DNA of 8,644 bases from a bacterium (GTDB lineage: Bacteria > B130-G9), in contig JAGHCW010000085.1 in assembly GCA_021160245.1 (NCBI GenBank), positions 1-8,644 on the forward strand, read 5' to 3'. Both the position numbers and the translations under genes were made by a program. Below the pieces are notes generated by a model. That model searched no databases, was not told the DNA's origin, and saw nothing but the letters and a program-made list of their open reading frames with translations. This document shows positions 1 through 6,594 of this stretch, in pieces (the first letter of the stretch is position 1; every line of letters starts with the position of its first letter).

Positions 1-1581
1 ACCCGTGCGGGTGATTGGTACGAGGCGGCCGACATCTACCGAGACTGGGCGACCTCATCTGGGGGGAGCGCGCCTCCCTGGTGTAAGAACGGGCCAAAGC
101 GGACGCAATCGGAGAGGACATGCGCGAAATGGCTGCAGGAAGAAGTGGCACTTGCGACCTTTGGAATTAGCAGCCGGCGGGACCAATCGGCGTGGCTAGG
201 CGCTTTTCATAAGGCGATCGGGGCTCCGGTCTTCCACATACTAGGCTTTGACTGGGAGACAATCGACAATAGCGCGTCTGACGCAGGGCTTATGGACTTG
301 GAGAGAAGATGGCTGAATCTCAAGAATGTGGCCGCAATCCGCAAAGCAGGGGATTATTTCGCAGTATTCAAGGTGGACTTCTGGCTCTCCAAATCGGTCT
401 CGGAATTTTCCCGACTCCGGCATGGCGAGACCGGGCATCATTTTGTTGATGGGGGTAAGTCGAAGGTTTGGATGTGCCCGCTTTCACCCGATTGGCAGAA
501 CTTCTATGTGCATCGTGATCGGACACTCACCGGGGCGGCAGACTTGAGGTGTGACGCCCTTTACAACGACATATCAGTTTGCTGCGCTGCGCCGCTTTCG
601 TGCCTTAATCCCCTGCACGGTCATCCATCTCGGGGTAAAAGCGCCACGATAGTTCAGGGGTATCGCGCCCTCCTGAATCGCTCTCACGAGGCCTGTGCAG
701 CGGACAAAGGCGGCAAGAGGGTCCCGATTGGGACGGAGGTTATCACGGAAAATCTTATCGATGTCATGGATTTCTGCCAGAGCCGGGCAATGGCTGGGAT
801 TCAGGGGGCGTTCGAGTGGAAAGGCGACCCAAGCGGGCGAGTAACGATGATACCGATGTTCGATTATGTCTATCATGAATTCGGGCCTGTCCGACTTGAT
901 GGCTTCGCTAAGGCAAGTAGGCGGTTTGGCGACATATTTTACTTTATAGCGGCGCGCGTTTACCTGTATGGAGCCATTCTGGAGCTCAATTACGAGTTTA
1001 GCGCTCTAGAGCTTTTCGAGGGAATGAAAGGCTCGACGCATTACCTGACCTATGATTACTGGACGGAGTTCATTGAGGATCAGAGCCCCCAGGCGGTCTG
1101 TTCTGAATATCTTGAGTTCGCCTCGCGCATGGCTTCGGCCCGGGTGGGGTTTGGTTGCGATTATCTCTGCTGGGGTAAGATGATGCCACCGCTGCCAATT
1201 AGCTCGCAAGTGCCGAAGCTAATGTTGGATTATGACCATTACAATGTCTTCAAAGAGGAAGACTCCCATCGGTCCGGCGTTGTTGAGGCGGAGGCGGTCG
1301 TAACGTCCGGCTGGCGAAATGGACCCCGGCTGGGATTCTTCATGGCGAATATATCATCGTCCGTAATCAGCGTCGAGTGTGTCTTCGACCCCACGCGTTA
1401 CGGCTTTGGCTCCAGCTATCAAGTTGATCTCGTTGGGCAGAGCAAACGGCTAAAGCTCCTGACAGCTGAGGGGAAAGCGCGGCTTAAGATCGAGGCGCCG
1501 CCACGCGACGTTGTGATGTTGGAGGTATTGCCGTTGACCGGATCTAGAGCGGCATCGACTGAGAAGACCCCCAGACCCTAA
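1..1581 (+). CDS. 3' part of a DUF6259-like, glycoside-hydrolase-like protein (5' end outside window)
   Basis: The reading frame is open from base 1 to the TAA at 1579-1581, giving 526 residues. The first in-window candidate start (GTG at 145) is unlikely to be real, because the codons before it already encode family-like sequence (GDWYEAADIYRDW, residues 4-16). That block, then DALYNDIS (185-192), a HGHP box (206-209), and a GTE...E region (244-250), followed by a MFDYVYHEFGP stretch, resemble my recollection of DUF6259 proteins, large TIM-barrel-like proteins suspected to act on glycans. Glu246 or Glu250 might be catalytic, but that is inference. Four cysteines cluster around residues 184-201, which could form disulfides if the protein is exported. 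The end is a low-complexity polar tail after a beta-rich C-terminal domain. It converges on the leftward block, with 66 bases between stops. Family assignment is moderately sure; substrate is unknown. Confidence 0.72.
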   Translation, partial: TRAGDWYEAADIYRDWATSSGGSAPPWCKNGPKRTQSERTCAKWLQEEVALATFGISSRRDQSAWLGAFHKAIGAPVFHILGFDWETIDNSASDAGLMDLERRWLNLKNVAAIRKAGDYFAVFKVDFWLSKSVSEFSRLRHGETGHHFVDGGKSKVWMCPLSPDWQNFYVHRDRTLTGAADLRCDALYNDISVCCAAPLSCLNPLHGHPSRGKSATIVQGYRALLNRSHEACAADKGGKRVPIGTEVITENLIDVMDFCQSRAMAGIQGAFEWKGDPSGRVTMIPMFDYVYHEFGPVRLDGFAKASRRFGDIFYFIAARVYLYGAILELNYEFSALELFEGMKGSTHYLTYDYWTEFIEDQSPQAVCSEYLEFASRMASARVGFGCDYLCWGKMMPPLPISSQVPKLMLDYDHYNVFKEEDSHRSGVVEAEAVVTSGWRNGPRLGFFMANISSSVISVECVFDPTRYGFGSSYQVDLVGQSKRLKLLTAEGKARLKIEAPPRDVVMLEVLPLTGSRAASTEKTPRP

Positions 1582-1647
1582 TGACATATTCTGTCAATGT
1601 CGGTGAATGATCGGAAGACCGCTGTGGGTCGGGGGGAGGGATGGCCG

Positions 1648-2394
1648 CTAATCGAGCTTTCTGACGGTGATACGGTCCTTCACTTCATCTGACCGCAACG
1701 TGCGGCCGTCGAGGTGAGTCAAGAGAACGGCAGCGATCGCCGCCAGCAAGAAGTATGCCGGCAGCGGCAAGACCATCTGAGTGAAGAGCTGGGTCTCATT
1801 GATCAACTGCCCCGTGCCTAGAAGGTTATGTGGGCCGAAGCCTGTGTGGGTAAAGATAGTATCAATGATGAAATGGAGTGGAACAAAGACGACGGCAGGC
1901 GCGGCGGTCAGCCAAAACTTGCCCACGAAGGGTCTCATTCGCCAGAAGATGAGGGCGGGCATGAAAACCAGGATCATCAGCCAGATATGGGTGAATCTGG
2001 GGGGCCGAGCGAACATCGCGGCTAGCGCCAATGAGGCAATATAATAGGCTGCTAGGGAGGCCTTAATGGCCCGGCCGGGCGTGGTTCGGACGAGGCGCGC
2101 GGATACTGCGGTAGCTGCGGCCATCAGAATGAACTGCGCTATGTAGTGTTGCGGGATTTCCCCAATGAGCAGAGGGGAGAAGGATAGCATGGCGCACACC
2201 GAGAGAGCCAAGTATGCGAATAAGGCGGCGTAAACTCGACGGGTATCGAAGATATGTGGGGCCAGCATCGCGAAGATCAATGGGAAGTGGAACCCGGATG
2301 GGTCTGACTCAATTTTTATTAGGTTTAGAAGGAATAGGGATGCCGTAAGCATCAGTATCTGTAGCCACCCGTTCTGGTAGATGGGTCGAGTCAA
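1648..2394 (-). CDS. Unidentified multi-pass inner-membrane protein
   Basis: I do not recognise this 248-residue protein. It has about seven or eight hydrophobic segments, roughly at residues 11-27, 36-49, 53-74, 84-99, 111-128, 136-151, 160-180 and 205-227. A charged C-terminal tail (DGRTLRSDEVKDR) is probably cytoplasmic. Residues 174-200 between the last two segments are rich in His, Thr, Gly and Asn (FIIDTIFTHTGFGPHN...) and could be a functional loop. The start is a TTG codon at 2394: an in-frame TGA lies two codons upstream, so no longer start exists, and a weak GGGG element sits about 8 bases before it. The next in-frame ATG (residue 15) would cut into the first membrane segment. It follows the methyltransferase gene by 52 bases on the same strand and is probably co-transcribed. 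Its place at the end of a polysaccharide-modification block hints at a role in envelope glycan handling, but no motif shows this. Confidence 0.7.
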   Translation of the reverse strand: MTRPIYQNGWLQILMLTASLFLLNLIKIESDPSGFHFPLIFAMLAPHIFDTRRVYAALFAYLALSVCAMLSFSPLLIGEIPQHYIAQFILMAAATAVSARLVRTTPGRAIKASLAAYYIASLALAAMFARPPRFTHIWLMILVFMPALIFWRMRPFVGKFWLTAAPAVVFVPLHFIIDTIFTHTGFGPHNLLGTGQLINETQLFTQMVLPLPAYFLLAAIAAVLLTHLDGRTLRSDEVKDRITVRKLD

Positions 2395-2417
2395 TGCTCA
2401 TACCCCACGCGGGTGTC

Positions 2418-2435
2418 ATCGCATGATGCTGCGAT
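2418..2435 (-). repeat. Small hairpin between methyltransferase and membrane-protein genes
   Basis: ATCGCA and its exact reverse complement TGCGAT flank a six-base loop, 11 bases past the methyltransferase stop in the transcript. There is no following T-run, so it is not a canonical intrinsic terminator. It could be an intercistronic stem affecting mRNA stability or relative expression, or chance. Confidence 0.3.
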
Positions 2436-2446
2436 CTGTCCCCGAT

Positions 2447-3310
2447 TCATTGTTGTTTAGAAGGCCTAATAGCCTTTAGCGAGAACATGAGTGGCAGGGT
2501 CTCGGGCGCCTTTTCATATCGCCAAAAGCCATCAGCGCCTCGAACGAGGAAGGGATGCGATTGGTATGTGCAATAGTCAAACTCGTGGAGGAATTCAACG
2601 CGAAGGCCCGCCTCGATAAGTGAGGTGAGGATTTCGCCCATGCTGTGGGTCCACTCACACCACTTGTGATGCGGACGATCTTTCTGAACATCTGAGGCGG
2701 CGTATGAGCCGTCACCCTCATATTGCATAGGCTCTTTCGAGTGAAAATATGGGTACCTCAGTCGTGGAGGGCACTCCGGGGTCTGTTCGTCGTCCAGAAC
2801 TCCGGCGATGGGATGAAACTCGCGGATGTAGAACATGCCGCCTGGCTTTAGAAAATGTGCGATCACGCGCGCCCAAACTGTCAGGTCCGGCAACCAGGCC
2901 TTGACGCCCGCCGATGTGAATACGATGTCGAATTGCCCCGTTAGATTGCTCGGCAGTTCCGAAAGCTCGCAGCAGACGAATCTCGCGGATAAGGCAAGCT
3001 CCTCGGCCAACTGCATGGCCTGAGAAATCGCCCTGCCACAGAAATCCATGCCCACAACATCTGCGCCTCGTCTCGCCCAAGAGAGAGTATCAAGCCCGAA
3101 GTGGCACTGGAGATGCAGCAGCGACTTGCCCGCAACGTCGCCAACTTCCTTGATTTCGATATCTGGCAATGTGCAAGCGCCGCGTTTGAAGCCCTCAACA
3201 TCGTAAAAATCCGATTTGACGTGAGCCTGGGTCCAGGCGTCCCAGAGCTCGCGGTTGGCCTCAAGAGCCCTGTTTAGACTGTCCGATTGTGTTTCGGTCT
3301 CAGAGACCAC
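2447..3310 (-). CDS. Class I SAM-dependent methyltransferase
   Basis: Cytoplasmic methyltransferase, 287 residues from the chosen start; the methyl acceptor is unknown. Motif I is GKSLLHLQCHFGLDTLSWARRGA, shown here by its core LHLQCHFGLD, followed by VVGMDFC (motif II, SAM ribose-binding Asp), FDIVFTSAG and WLPDLTVWA, then LKPGGMFYIREFHP. The C-terminal half has WTHSMGEI and AGLRVEFLHEFDYC and ends in LPLMFSLKA, the usual close of this widespread subfamily, so the protein looks complete. Start choice: an ATG at 3328 is in frame, but it lacks a ribosome site, whereas GGAGG at 3320-3324 sits 9 bases before a GTG at 3310. I therefore prefer GTG, giving MVSETETQ. The gene lies 137 bases after the acetyltransferase gene and has its own candidate promoter, so it may be regulated apart from it. 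A glycan or small-molecule substrate is plausible given the context but not shown. Confidence 0.85.
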   Translation of the reverse strand: MVSETETQSDSLNRALEANRELWDAWTQAHVKSDFYDVEGFKRGACTLPDIEIKEVGDVAGKSLLHLQCHFGLDTLSWARRGADVVGMDFCGRAISQAMQLAEELALSARFVCCELSELPSNLTGQFDIVFTSAGVKAWLPDLTVWARVIAHFLKPGGMFYIREFHPIAGVLDDEQTPECPPRLRYPYFHSKEPMQYEGDGSYAASDVQKDRPHHKWCEWTHSMGEILTSLIEAGLRVEFLHEFDYCTYQSHPFLVRGADGFWRYEKAPETLPLMFSLKAIRPSKQQ

Positions 3311-3319
3311 CCTATAAAT

Positions 3320-3324
3320 CCTCC
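3320..3324 (-). promoter_or_regulatory. Ribosome binding site deciding the methyltransferase start
   Basis: GGAGG in the transcript, 9 bases before the GTG at 3310 and inside the longer ATG-started frame. Its strength and spacing favour the GTG start over the ATG at 3328, which has no purine-rich element at a suitable distance. Confidence 0.55.
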
Positions 3325-3368
3325 ACATCGCATGACGCGGCAGCTCAATTCAAATCGCATTGACAGGG

Positions 3369-3397
3369 AATATACGAGATCTCGCAGCCTGCGCCAA
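3369..3397 (-). promoter_or_regulatory. Candidate sigma-70 promoter for the methyltransferase gene
   Basis: On the minus strand TTGGCG (3392-3397, 4 of 6 to consensus), a 17-base spacer and TATATT (3369-3374, 5 of 6). A start site near 3362 would give a leader of about 50 bases to the GTG at 3310. It lies in the 137-base gap after the acetyltransferase stop, the only sizeable gap inside the leftward block. Found by eye. Confidence 0.4.
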
Positions 3398-3447
3398 CAG
3401 AAACACGGACGCCGCACCACTTATTTTGCAAGAGAGCGGGTTCTCGG

Positions 3448-4635
3448 TTATTTGAGGCGGAGCTGTCCGGACCTCTTGCTCCGCTGTCTTGGATGCTCAG
3501 TCGGGATTGACGGCAAAACTCGCTCAACTCGCTGTTCGATGACCACGTCCGGGGCCTCCTGTTCGACCATCAGCTTGAAGAGCTCAAAATCCGGACGCAA
3601 CACGATGCGTACGCTACGACGGAAATGCTCGAATAGGCTCTCGCGAGGGGCGAATCTGAAGAATGAGTCGTGGAATAGCAACAGGCGATGTTTGCCGCGC
3701 TCGTTTTCAGTGGCGAGAGGGGCCCGCCAGCCGAGCATTTTTGGCCAGGGATAGCTCTTATCCAGTTTGAGCTCGGCCTTCTTGGCGGTGCGAGGCGCCC
3801 GTGGCACGAAGTTGTCATAGTCCTGCCTAAGGTCCGCACGGAGTCCGAGCTGGCCGTAAAGGTCGCCCTTGCGTTTGGCTTTTTCCAATTTGAATTCGTC
3901 CAATTCAAGCGGCCTTATGTCAGGAAACCACTTGCTAAGTCGTTTGCAGACCTCCTGATAGGCAATGAGGCTGCCTCGGACATTCCAGTGAGTATCATGC
4001 TTGAAATAGAGCTGGTGTTCCCCTTTTGCCTTAAGAAGTGATTCTCGCAAGTCGAGTATCTCCACGTCGGAGTTTTTTCGCATGTATTCCATAAACTGGT
4101 CGAGTCGGGTTGTGACTCCGAGCCTTCTGGCGCTATCTGGCAGGAATTCGGGATAGATACTCGATTTGTCTGGCGCGATAACGAAGAGGTAGTGAATGCC
4201 CCGTTCTGCCAGCCAGTCTCGTCTCTGCTCCAAAGCATTCTTCCAGCGCATGAGGTCCTGCTGAGAGAATCGGACAAGGCCTTGATGGTCCTCGATCATT
4301 CGGCTGTTTGTAGAGAATAGCCAGCCATCCTTTCCGATAACGACCTTGTCTGAAGAGGATACGCCCAGACCGTTGATCTTAAGCAAGGCGTGCCAATAGA
4401 TGAGTGTCTTGCGGAAGCCGAAATTGTCTATGAAGTAATTGTAGAACTTCTGAGGCCATTTGGCAATCGGATCAACACCCCACTGAGGCGCCTTTGCCAT
4501 AAAGCGCTTCTCGCTGAGATAGACCTGCCCTTCGATTCGAGTGAACATCTCGATGATCGGGACGAATATCCAGAACACGAACATCACCACGATGATAGTG
4601 TTTGCGATTCGCCTCGTCTTCTCAACAGGTGGCAT
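3448..4635 (-). CDS. AlgJ/AlgX-like SGNH-fold polysaccharide O-acetyltransferase
   Basis: Probable membrane-anchored periplasmic enzyme that transfers acetyl groups to an exported polysaccharide, working with the MBOAT protein encoded just upstream. It has 395 residues, close to AlgJ, and shorter than AlgX, with no room for AlgX's carbohydrate-binding C-terminal module. One hydrophobic segment at residues 13-30 is an uncleaved signal anchor. Family landmarks in order: NFGFRKTLI (71-79), DGWLF (103-107), PDKSSIYPE (155-163), DTHWN (214-218), KGDLYGQLG (257-264), FHDSF (321-325) and VVIEQRVERVL (364-374). Asp214, His216 and Ser324 match the expected catalytic triad, so it looks active. The last 20 residues are basic and polar. 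AGGA at 4643-4646, overlapping the MBOAT stop region, lies 7 bases before the ATG, indicating one operon with tight coupling. The specific polysaccharide cannot be told; alginate itself is not implied. Confidence 0.9.
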   Translation of the reverse strand: MPPVEKTRRIANTIIVVMFVFWIFVPIIEMFTRIEGQVYLSEKRFMAKAPQWGVDPIAKWPQKFYNYFIDNFGFRKTLIYWHALLKINGLGVSSSDKVVIGKDGWLFSTNSRMIEDHQGLVRFSQQDLMRWKNALEQRRDWLAERGIHYLFVIAPDKSSIYPEFLPDSARRLGVTTRLDQFMEYMRKNSDVEILDLRESLLKAKGEHQLYFKHDTHWNVRGSLIAYQEVCKRLSKWFPDIRPLELDEFKLEKAKRKGDLYGQLGLRADLRQDYDNFVPRAPRTAKKAELKLDKSYPWPKMLGWRAPLATENERGKHRLLLFHDSFFRFAPRESLFEHFRRSVRIVLRPDFELFKLMVEQEAPDVVIEQRVERVLPSIPTEHPRQRSKRSGQLRLK

Positions 4636-4642
4636 TCGTCAG

Positions 4643-4646
4643 TCCT
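4643..4646 (-). promoter_or_regulatory. Ribosome binding site of the SGNH acetyltransferase gene
   Basis: The transcript reads TAAAGGACTGACGAATG: the MBOAT stop codon runs directly into AGGA, then 7 bases to the ATG at 4635. Ribosomes finishing the MBOAT gene would be placed on this site, supporting coupled, balanced expression of the two partners. Confidence 0.7.
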
Positions 4647-6182
4647 TTAGAATCTGAAATAGATGAACGGGTTATATGTTCCTGAGGCGAGGTAGAGTGT
4701 GCTTAGGATAGCGATGATGGCGATACCTACCACTCGCGCAAACTGAAATGCCAGCTCGACGGTGTGTCCGCTGCCGTCCCTATTGGCCTGCACAAACTCG
4801 CCGAGCTTGCGAGTGAACCACGGGGCAATTGGAATAGAGAAGACCGCCCCTGCGATAAGCGCCAGCTGCACCTGGTTTGTGAGGTGATGCGCGAGTTTCA
4901 GTGTGTTCGGCCCGCTTGCGCCAAAGCCCGCCATTGCCTTGAAGAAGGCCATTGACTGGGGGAATGTCTCGGAGCGGAACAGAACCCAACCGCCCATAAC
5001 CACGATCATCGTGTAGATATGCTGGACGGACCTATTGCACTTACCAAGCAGCGTTAAGAGGCCAAGTCGCTCGACGACCAAGAACGCGCCGTGATAGAAG
5101 CCCCAGATGACGAAGGTCCAGCTCGCGCCATGCCAGAGTCCGCAGAGGAAGAAAACGGTTACTAGGTTGATATATGTCCATCCAGTGCCTCGTTTGCTCC
5201 CACCCAGAGATATGTATAGATAATCACGGAACCAGAACGAGAGGGATACGTGCCAACGGCGCCAGAACTCCTTGATGGAGCGTGAGATATAGGGGTGTTT
5301 GAAGTTCTCGAGAAACTCGAAACCGAACATCCTCCCAAGCCCGATCGCCATGTCTGAATAGCCGGAGAAGTCGAAATATATCTGGACGGTATAGGAGAGG
5401 ACACCCAGCCAAGCGAGGCCAGTCGTCAACTCGTGAAGCGGCAGGGCGAAGATGGCGTCGGCTGGAACCGAGACCGTGTTGGCGACGAGTATTTTTTTTG
5501 CGAATCCGATCATAAACCGGTTCACACCCGATGCGAATTCCGCCCGCGAGATGACGCGAGTTACGAGCTGCTGTGCAACATCCCGATAGCGGACAATTGG
5601 TCCGGCGACAAGCTGTGGGAACATGGTCACGTAGCAGGCAAAGTCGATGATGTTTTTTGTTGCCTTCACATGGCCCTTGTAAACGTCGATCGTGTAGCTC
5701 ATCGACTGGAACGTATAAAAGCTGATACCCAGCGGAAGGGCTATGTACATCACGTCATGCCAGAGCAGCGAATCGAGGCCTAGAATGCCGACTATTCTGT
5801 TATAGTTGGCGATCCCGAAATTGAAGTACTTGAAGAATCCCAAGAATGCCAAGTTAGAGCAGATGGAGCCTATCAGGCCTAACTTCTGCAAGCGCGTGCG
5901 CTTGCCCTCGACGGGTAGTTTCTCGATCTTCTTGCCAAATATGCCGCCGGAGATGATAAGCCCGCAGATATAGTCGATGAGCGTCGATGTGATGACGATC
6001 CAGACGAGGAACTGCTCGCCCGCGAAATAAAACGCCAAACTGGTGAACAAGAGGAACAGGTTGGCCATTCTTCTGAAGAGGCGCGGTCGCCAACCCAGGG
6101 TGACCGGCAGAAAAATGAGATGATATATCGCCAGAACGAGCGGAAGGAAGAGAAAGGCGAATGTTACTGAGCTAAAAACCAT
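4647..6182 (-). CDS. MBOAT-family membrane O-acyltransferase (AlgI-like)
   Basis: Multi-pass inner-membrane protein of 511 residues, a usual length for the AlgI/DltB group, expected to take an acyl group (commonly acetyl) from a cytoplasmic donor and make it available at the periplasmic face. The start MVFSSVTFAFLFLPLVLAIY is typical of the family, so the ATG at 6182 is sound although its ribosome site is weak. Conserved blocks: LPLGISFYTFQSMSYTIDVY (149-168), FPQLVAGPIVRY (188-199), YFDFSGYSDMAIGLGRMFGF (269-288), FWRRWHVSLSFWFRDYLYIS (306-325) and GLWHGASWTFVIWG (348-361). His311 and the catalytic His351 of the LWHG box are both present. It is first of the leftward block, downstream of a candidate promoter in the divergent region, and 11 bases before the SGNH acetyltransferase gene. 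A run of eight adenines (5492-5499 on the plus strand as T) encodes Lys229-Lys230. The target could be an exopolysaccharide, cellulose-like or capsular polymer. Confidence 0.93.
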   Translation of the reverse strand: MVFSSVTFAFLFLPLVLAIYHLIFLPVTLGWRPRLFRRMANLFLLFTSLAFYFAGEQFLVWIVITSTLIDYICGLIISGGIFGKKIEKLPVEGKRTRLQKLGLIGSICSNLAFLGFFKYFNFGIANYNRIVGILGLDSLLWHDVMYIALPLGISFYTFQSMSYTIDVYKGHVKATKNIIDFACYVTMFPQLVAGPIVRYRDVAQQLVTRVISRAEFASGVNRFMIGFAKKILVANTVSVPADAIFALPLHELTTGLAWLGVLSYTVQIYFDFSGYSDMAIGLGRMFGFEFLENFKHPYISRSIKEFWRRWHVSLSFWFRDYLYISLGGSKRGTGWTYINLVTVFFLCGLWHGASWTFVIWGFYHGAFLVVERLGLLTLLGKCNRSVQHIYTMIVVMGGWVLFRSETFPQSMAFFKAMAGFGASGPNTLKLAHHLTNQVQLALIAGAVFSIPIAPWFTRKLGEFVQANRDGSGHTVELAFQFARVVGIAIIAILSTLYLASGTYNPFIYFRF

Positions 6183-6292
6183 GCTAATTCAGAGTCCCTG
6201 TTCGTTCTCCATTATGGCAGATTTCTCACCAATTCATTTCCCAACGGCCTGTCCAAAAAGGCGCCTCATCCACAGATTCATTTGGAAAGGGG

Positions 6293-6321
6293 AATATAGA
6301 TTTCTCTCCCAGTAAAGTAAA
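6293..6321 (-). promoter_or_regulatory. Candidate promoter of the MBOAT/acetyltransferase operon
   Basis: On the minus strand TTTACT (6316-6321, 4 of 6), a 17-base spacer and TATATT (6293-6298, 5 of 6). A start site near 6286 would give a leader of about 100 bases. A second weaker -10-like CATAAT at 6211-6216 has no matching -35. The -10 hexamer is identical to that of the methyltransferase candidate promoter. By-eye call. Confidence 0.38.
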
Positions 6322-6353
6322 GGGCAGTTTCGGACGATTTGGCTTGCGAGAAT

Positions 6354-6387
6354 AGTGGAGAGGGCTAAGGTTTTGACGAGTGGAGAG
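6354..6387. repeat. Pair of 9-bp direct repeats AGTGGAGAG
   Basis: Exact copies at 6354-6362 and 6379-6387, start to start 25 bases, each followed within two bases by CTAA. They sit 33 to 66 bases upstream of the candidate -35 of the leftward operon, a typical place for an activator. The regulator is unknown. Confidence 0.4.
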
Positions 6388-6421
6388 CTAACTACTCAGG
6401 CTTTCGCGATTTTCCCCCAAA

Positions 6422-6449
6422 CGCCAAATGCGCGGCGAACTGCTTGGCG
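6422..6449. repeat. Inverted repeat CGCCAA / TTGGCG
   Basis: Perfect 6-base arms (6422-6427 and 6444-6449) around a 16-base centre, about 70 bases upstream of the rightward -35. The arms could be half-sites of a dimeric regulator; at this length chance is also possible. Confidence 0.3.
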
Positions 6450-6521
6450 CAACAGCTCGCGGCATTGCGATTGTCGCTTGATTGATATGGGGATTTCATA
6501 AGAAAAGGACTTTTCCGCGTG

Positions 6522-6551
6522 TTGACAATTGGTTAGTCTATGACTTTTGAT
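6522..6551 (+). promoter_or_regulatory. Candidate sigma-70 promoter of the nitroreductase/kinase pair
   Basis: A perfect TTGACA (6522-6527), an 18-base spacer and TTTGAT (6546-6551, 4 of 6). A start site near 6558 would give a leader of about 37 bases to the ATG at 6595. The earlier in-frame starts (TTG 6547, ATG 6553) fall before this start site, which supports the 6595 start. Confidence 0.45.
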
Positions 6552-6581
6552 TATGGCATTCGAGAAACCTATCAACATCCA

Positions 6582-6588
6582 AGAGGGA
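6582..6588 (+). promoter_or_regulatory. Ribosome binding site deciding the nitroreductase start
   Basis: AGAGGGA, with AGAGG ending 8 bases before the ATG at 6595. The nearby in-frame ATG at 6589 would be only 2 bases away, too close, and starts further upstream have no such element. The chosen start also opens directly into a signal peptide. Confidence 0.6.
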
Positions 6589-6594
6589 ATGATT

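Larger units (their letters stand above)
6183..6546. other. Divergent regulatory intergenic region
   Basis: This 364-base stretch separates the leftward acetylation block from the rightward nitroreductase/kinase pair, whose true start is probably at 6595. I see no convincing protein in it. It holds a candidate minus-strand promoter (6293-6321), two copies of AGTGGAGAG (6354-6387), an inverted repeat (6422-6449), a small GCGA-TTG-TCGC stem (6467-6477), and a TTGACA element near its right end (6522-6527). The density of short repeats between the two promoters suggests regulator binding sites, but no known operator was recognised. Confidence 0.6.

Noticed and set aside
145-1581. GTG at 145 as the real start of the DUF6259-like gene
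   Set aside because: The same frame is open to base 1 and the upstream codons encode family-like residues, so this is an internal codon of a gene cut by the window edge.
1583-1620. Possible terminator between the convergent genes: GACAT/ATGTC stem at 1583-1601 and a GACC/GGTC stem near 1618-1631
   Set aside because: Stems are only 4-5 base pairs with no T-run on either strand, so neither supports an intrinsic terminator.
6547-6594. TTG 6547, ATG 6553 or ATG 6589 as the nitroreductase start
   Set aside because: They precede the likely transcription start or lie too near the AGAGG site; ATG 6595 has correct spacing and begins a clean signal peptide.
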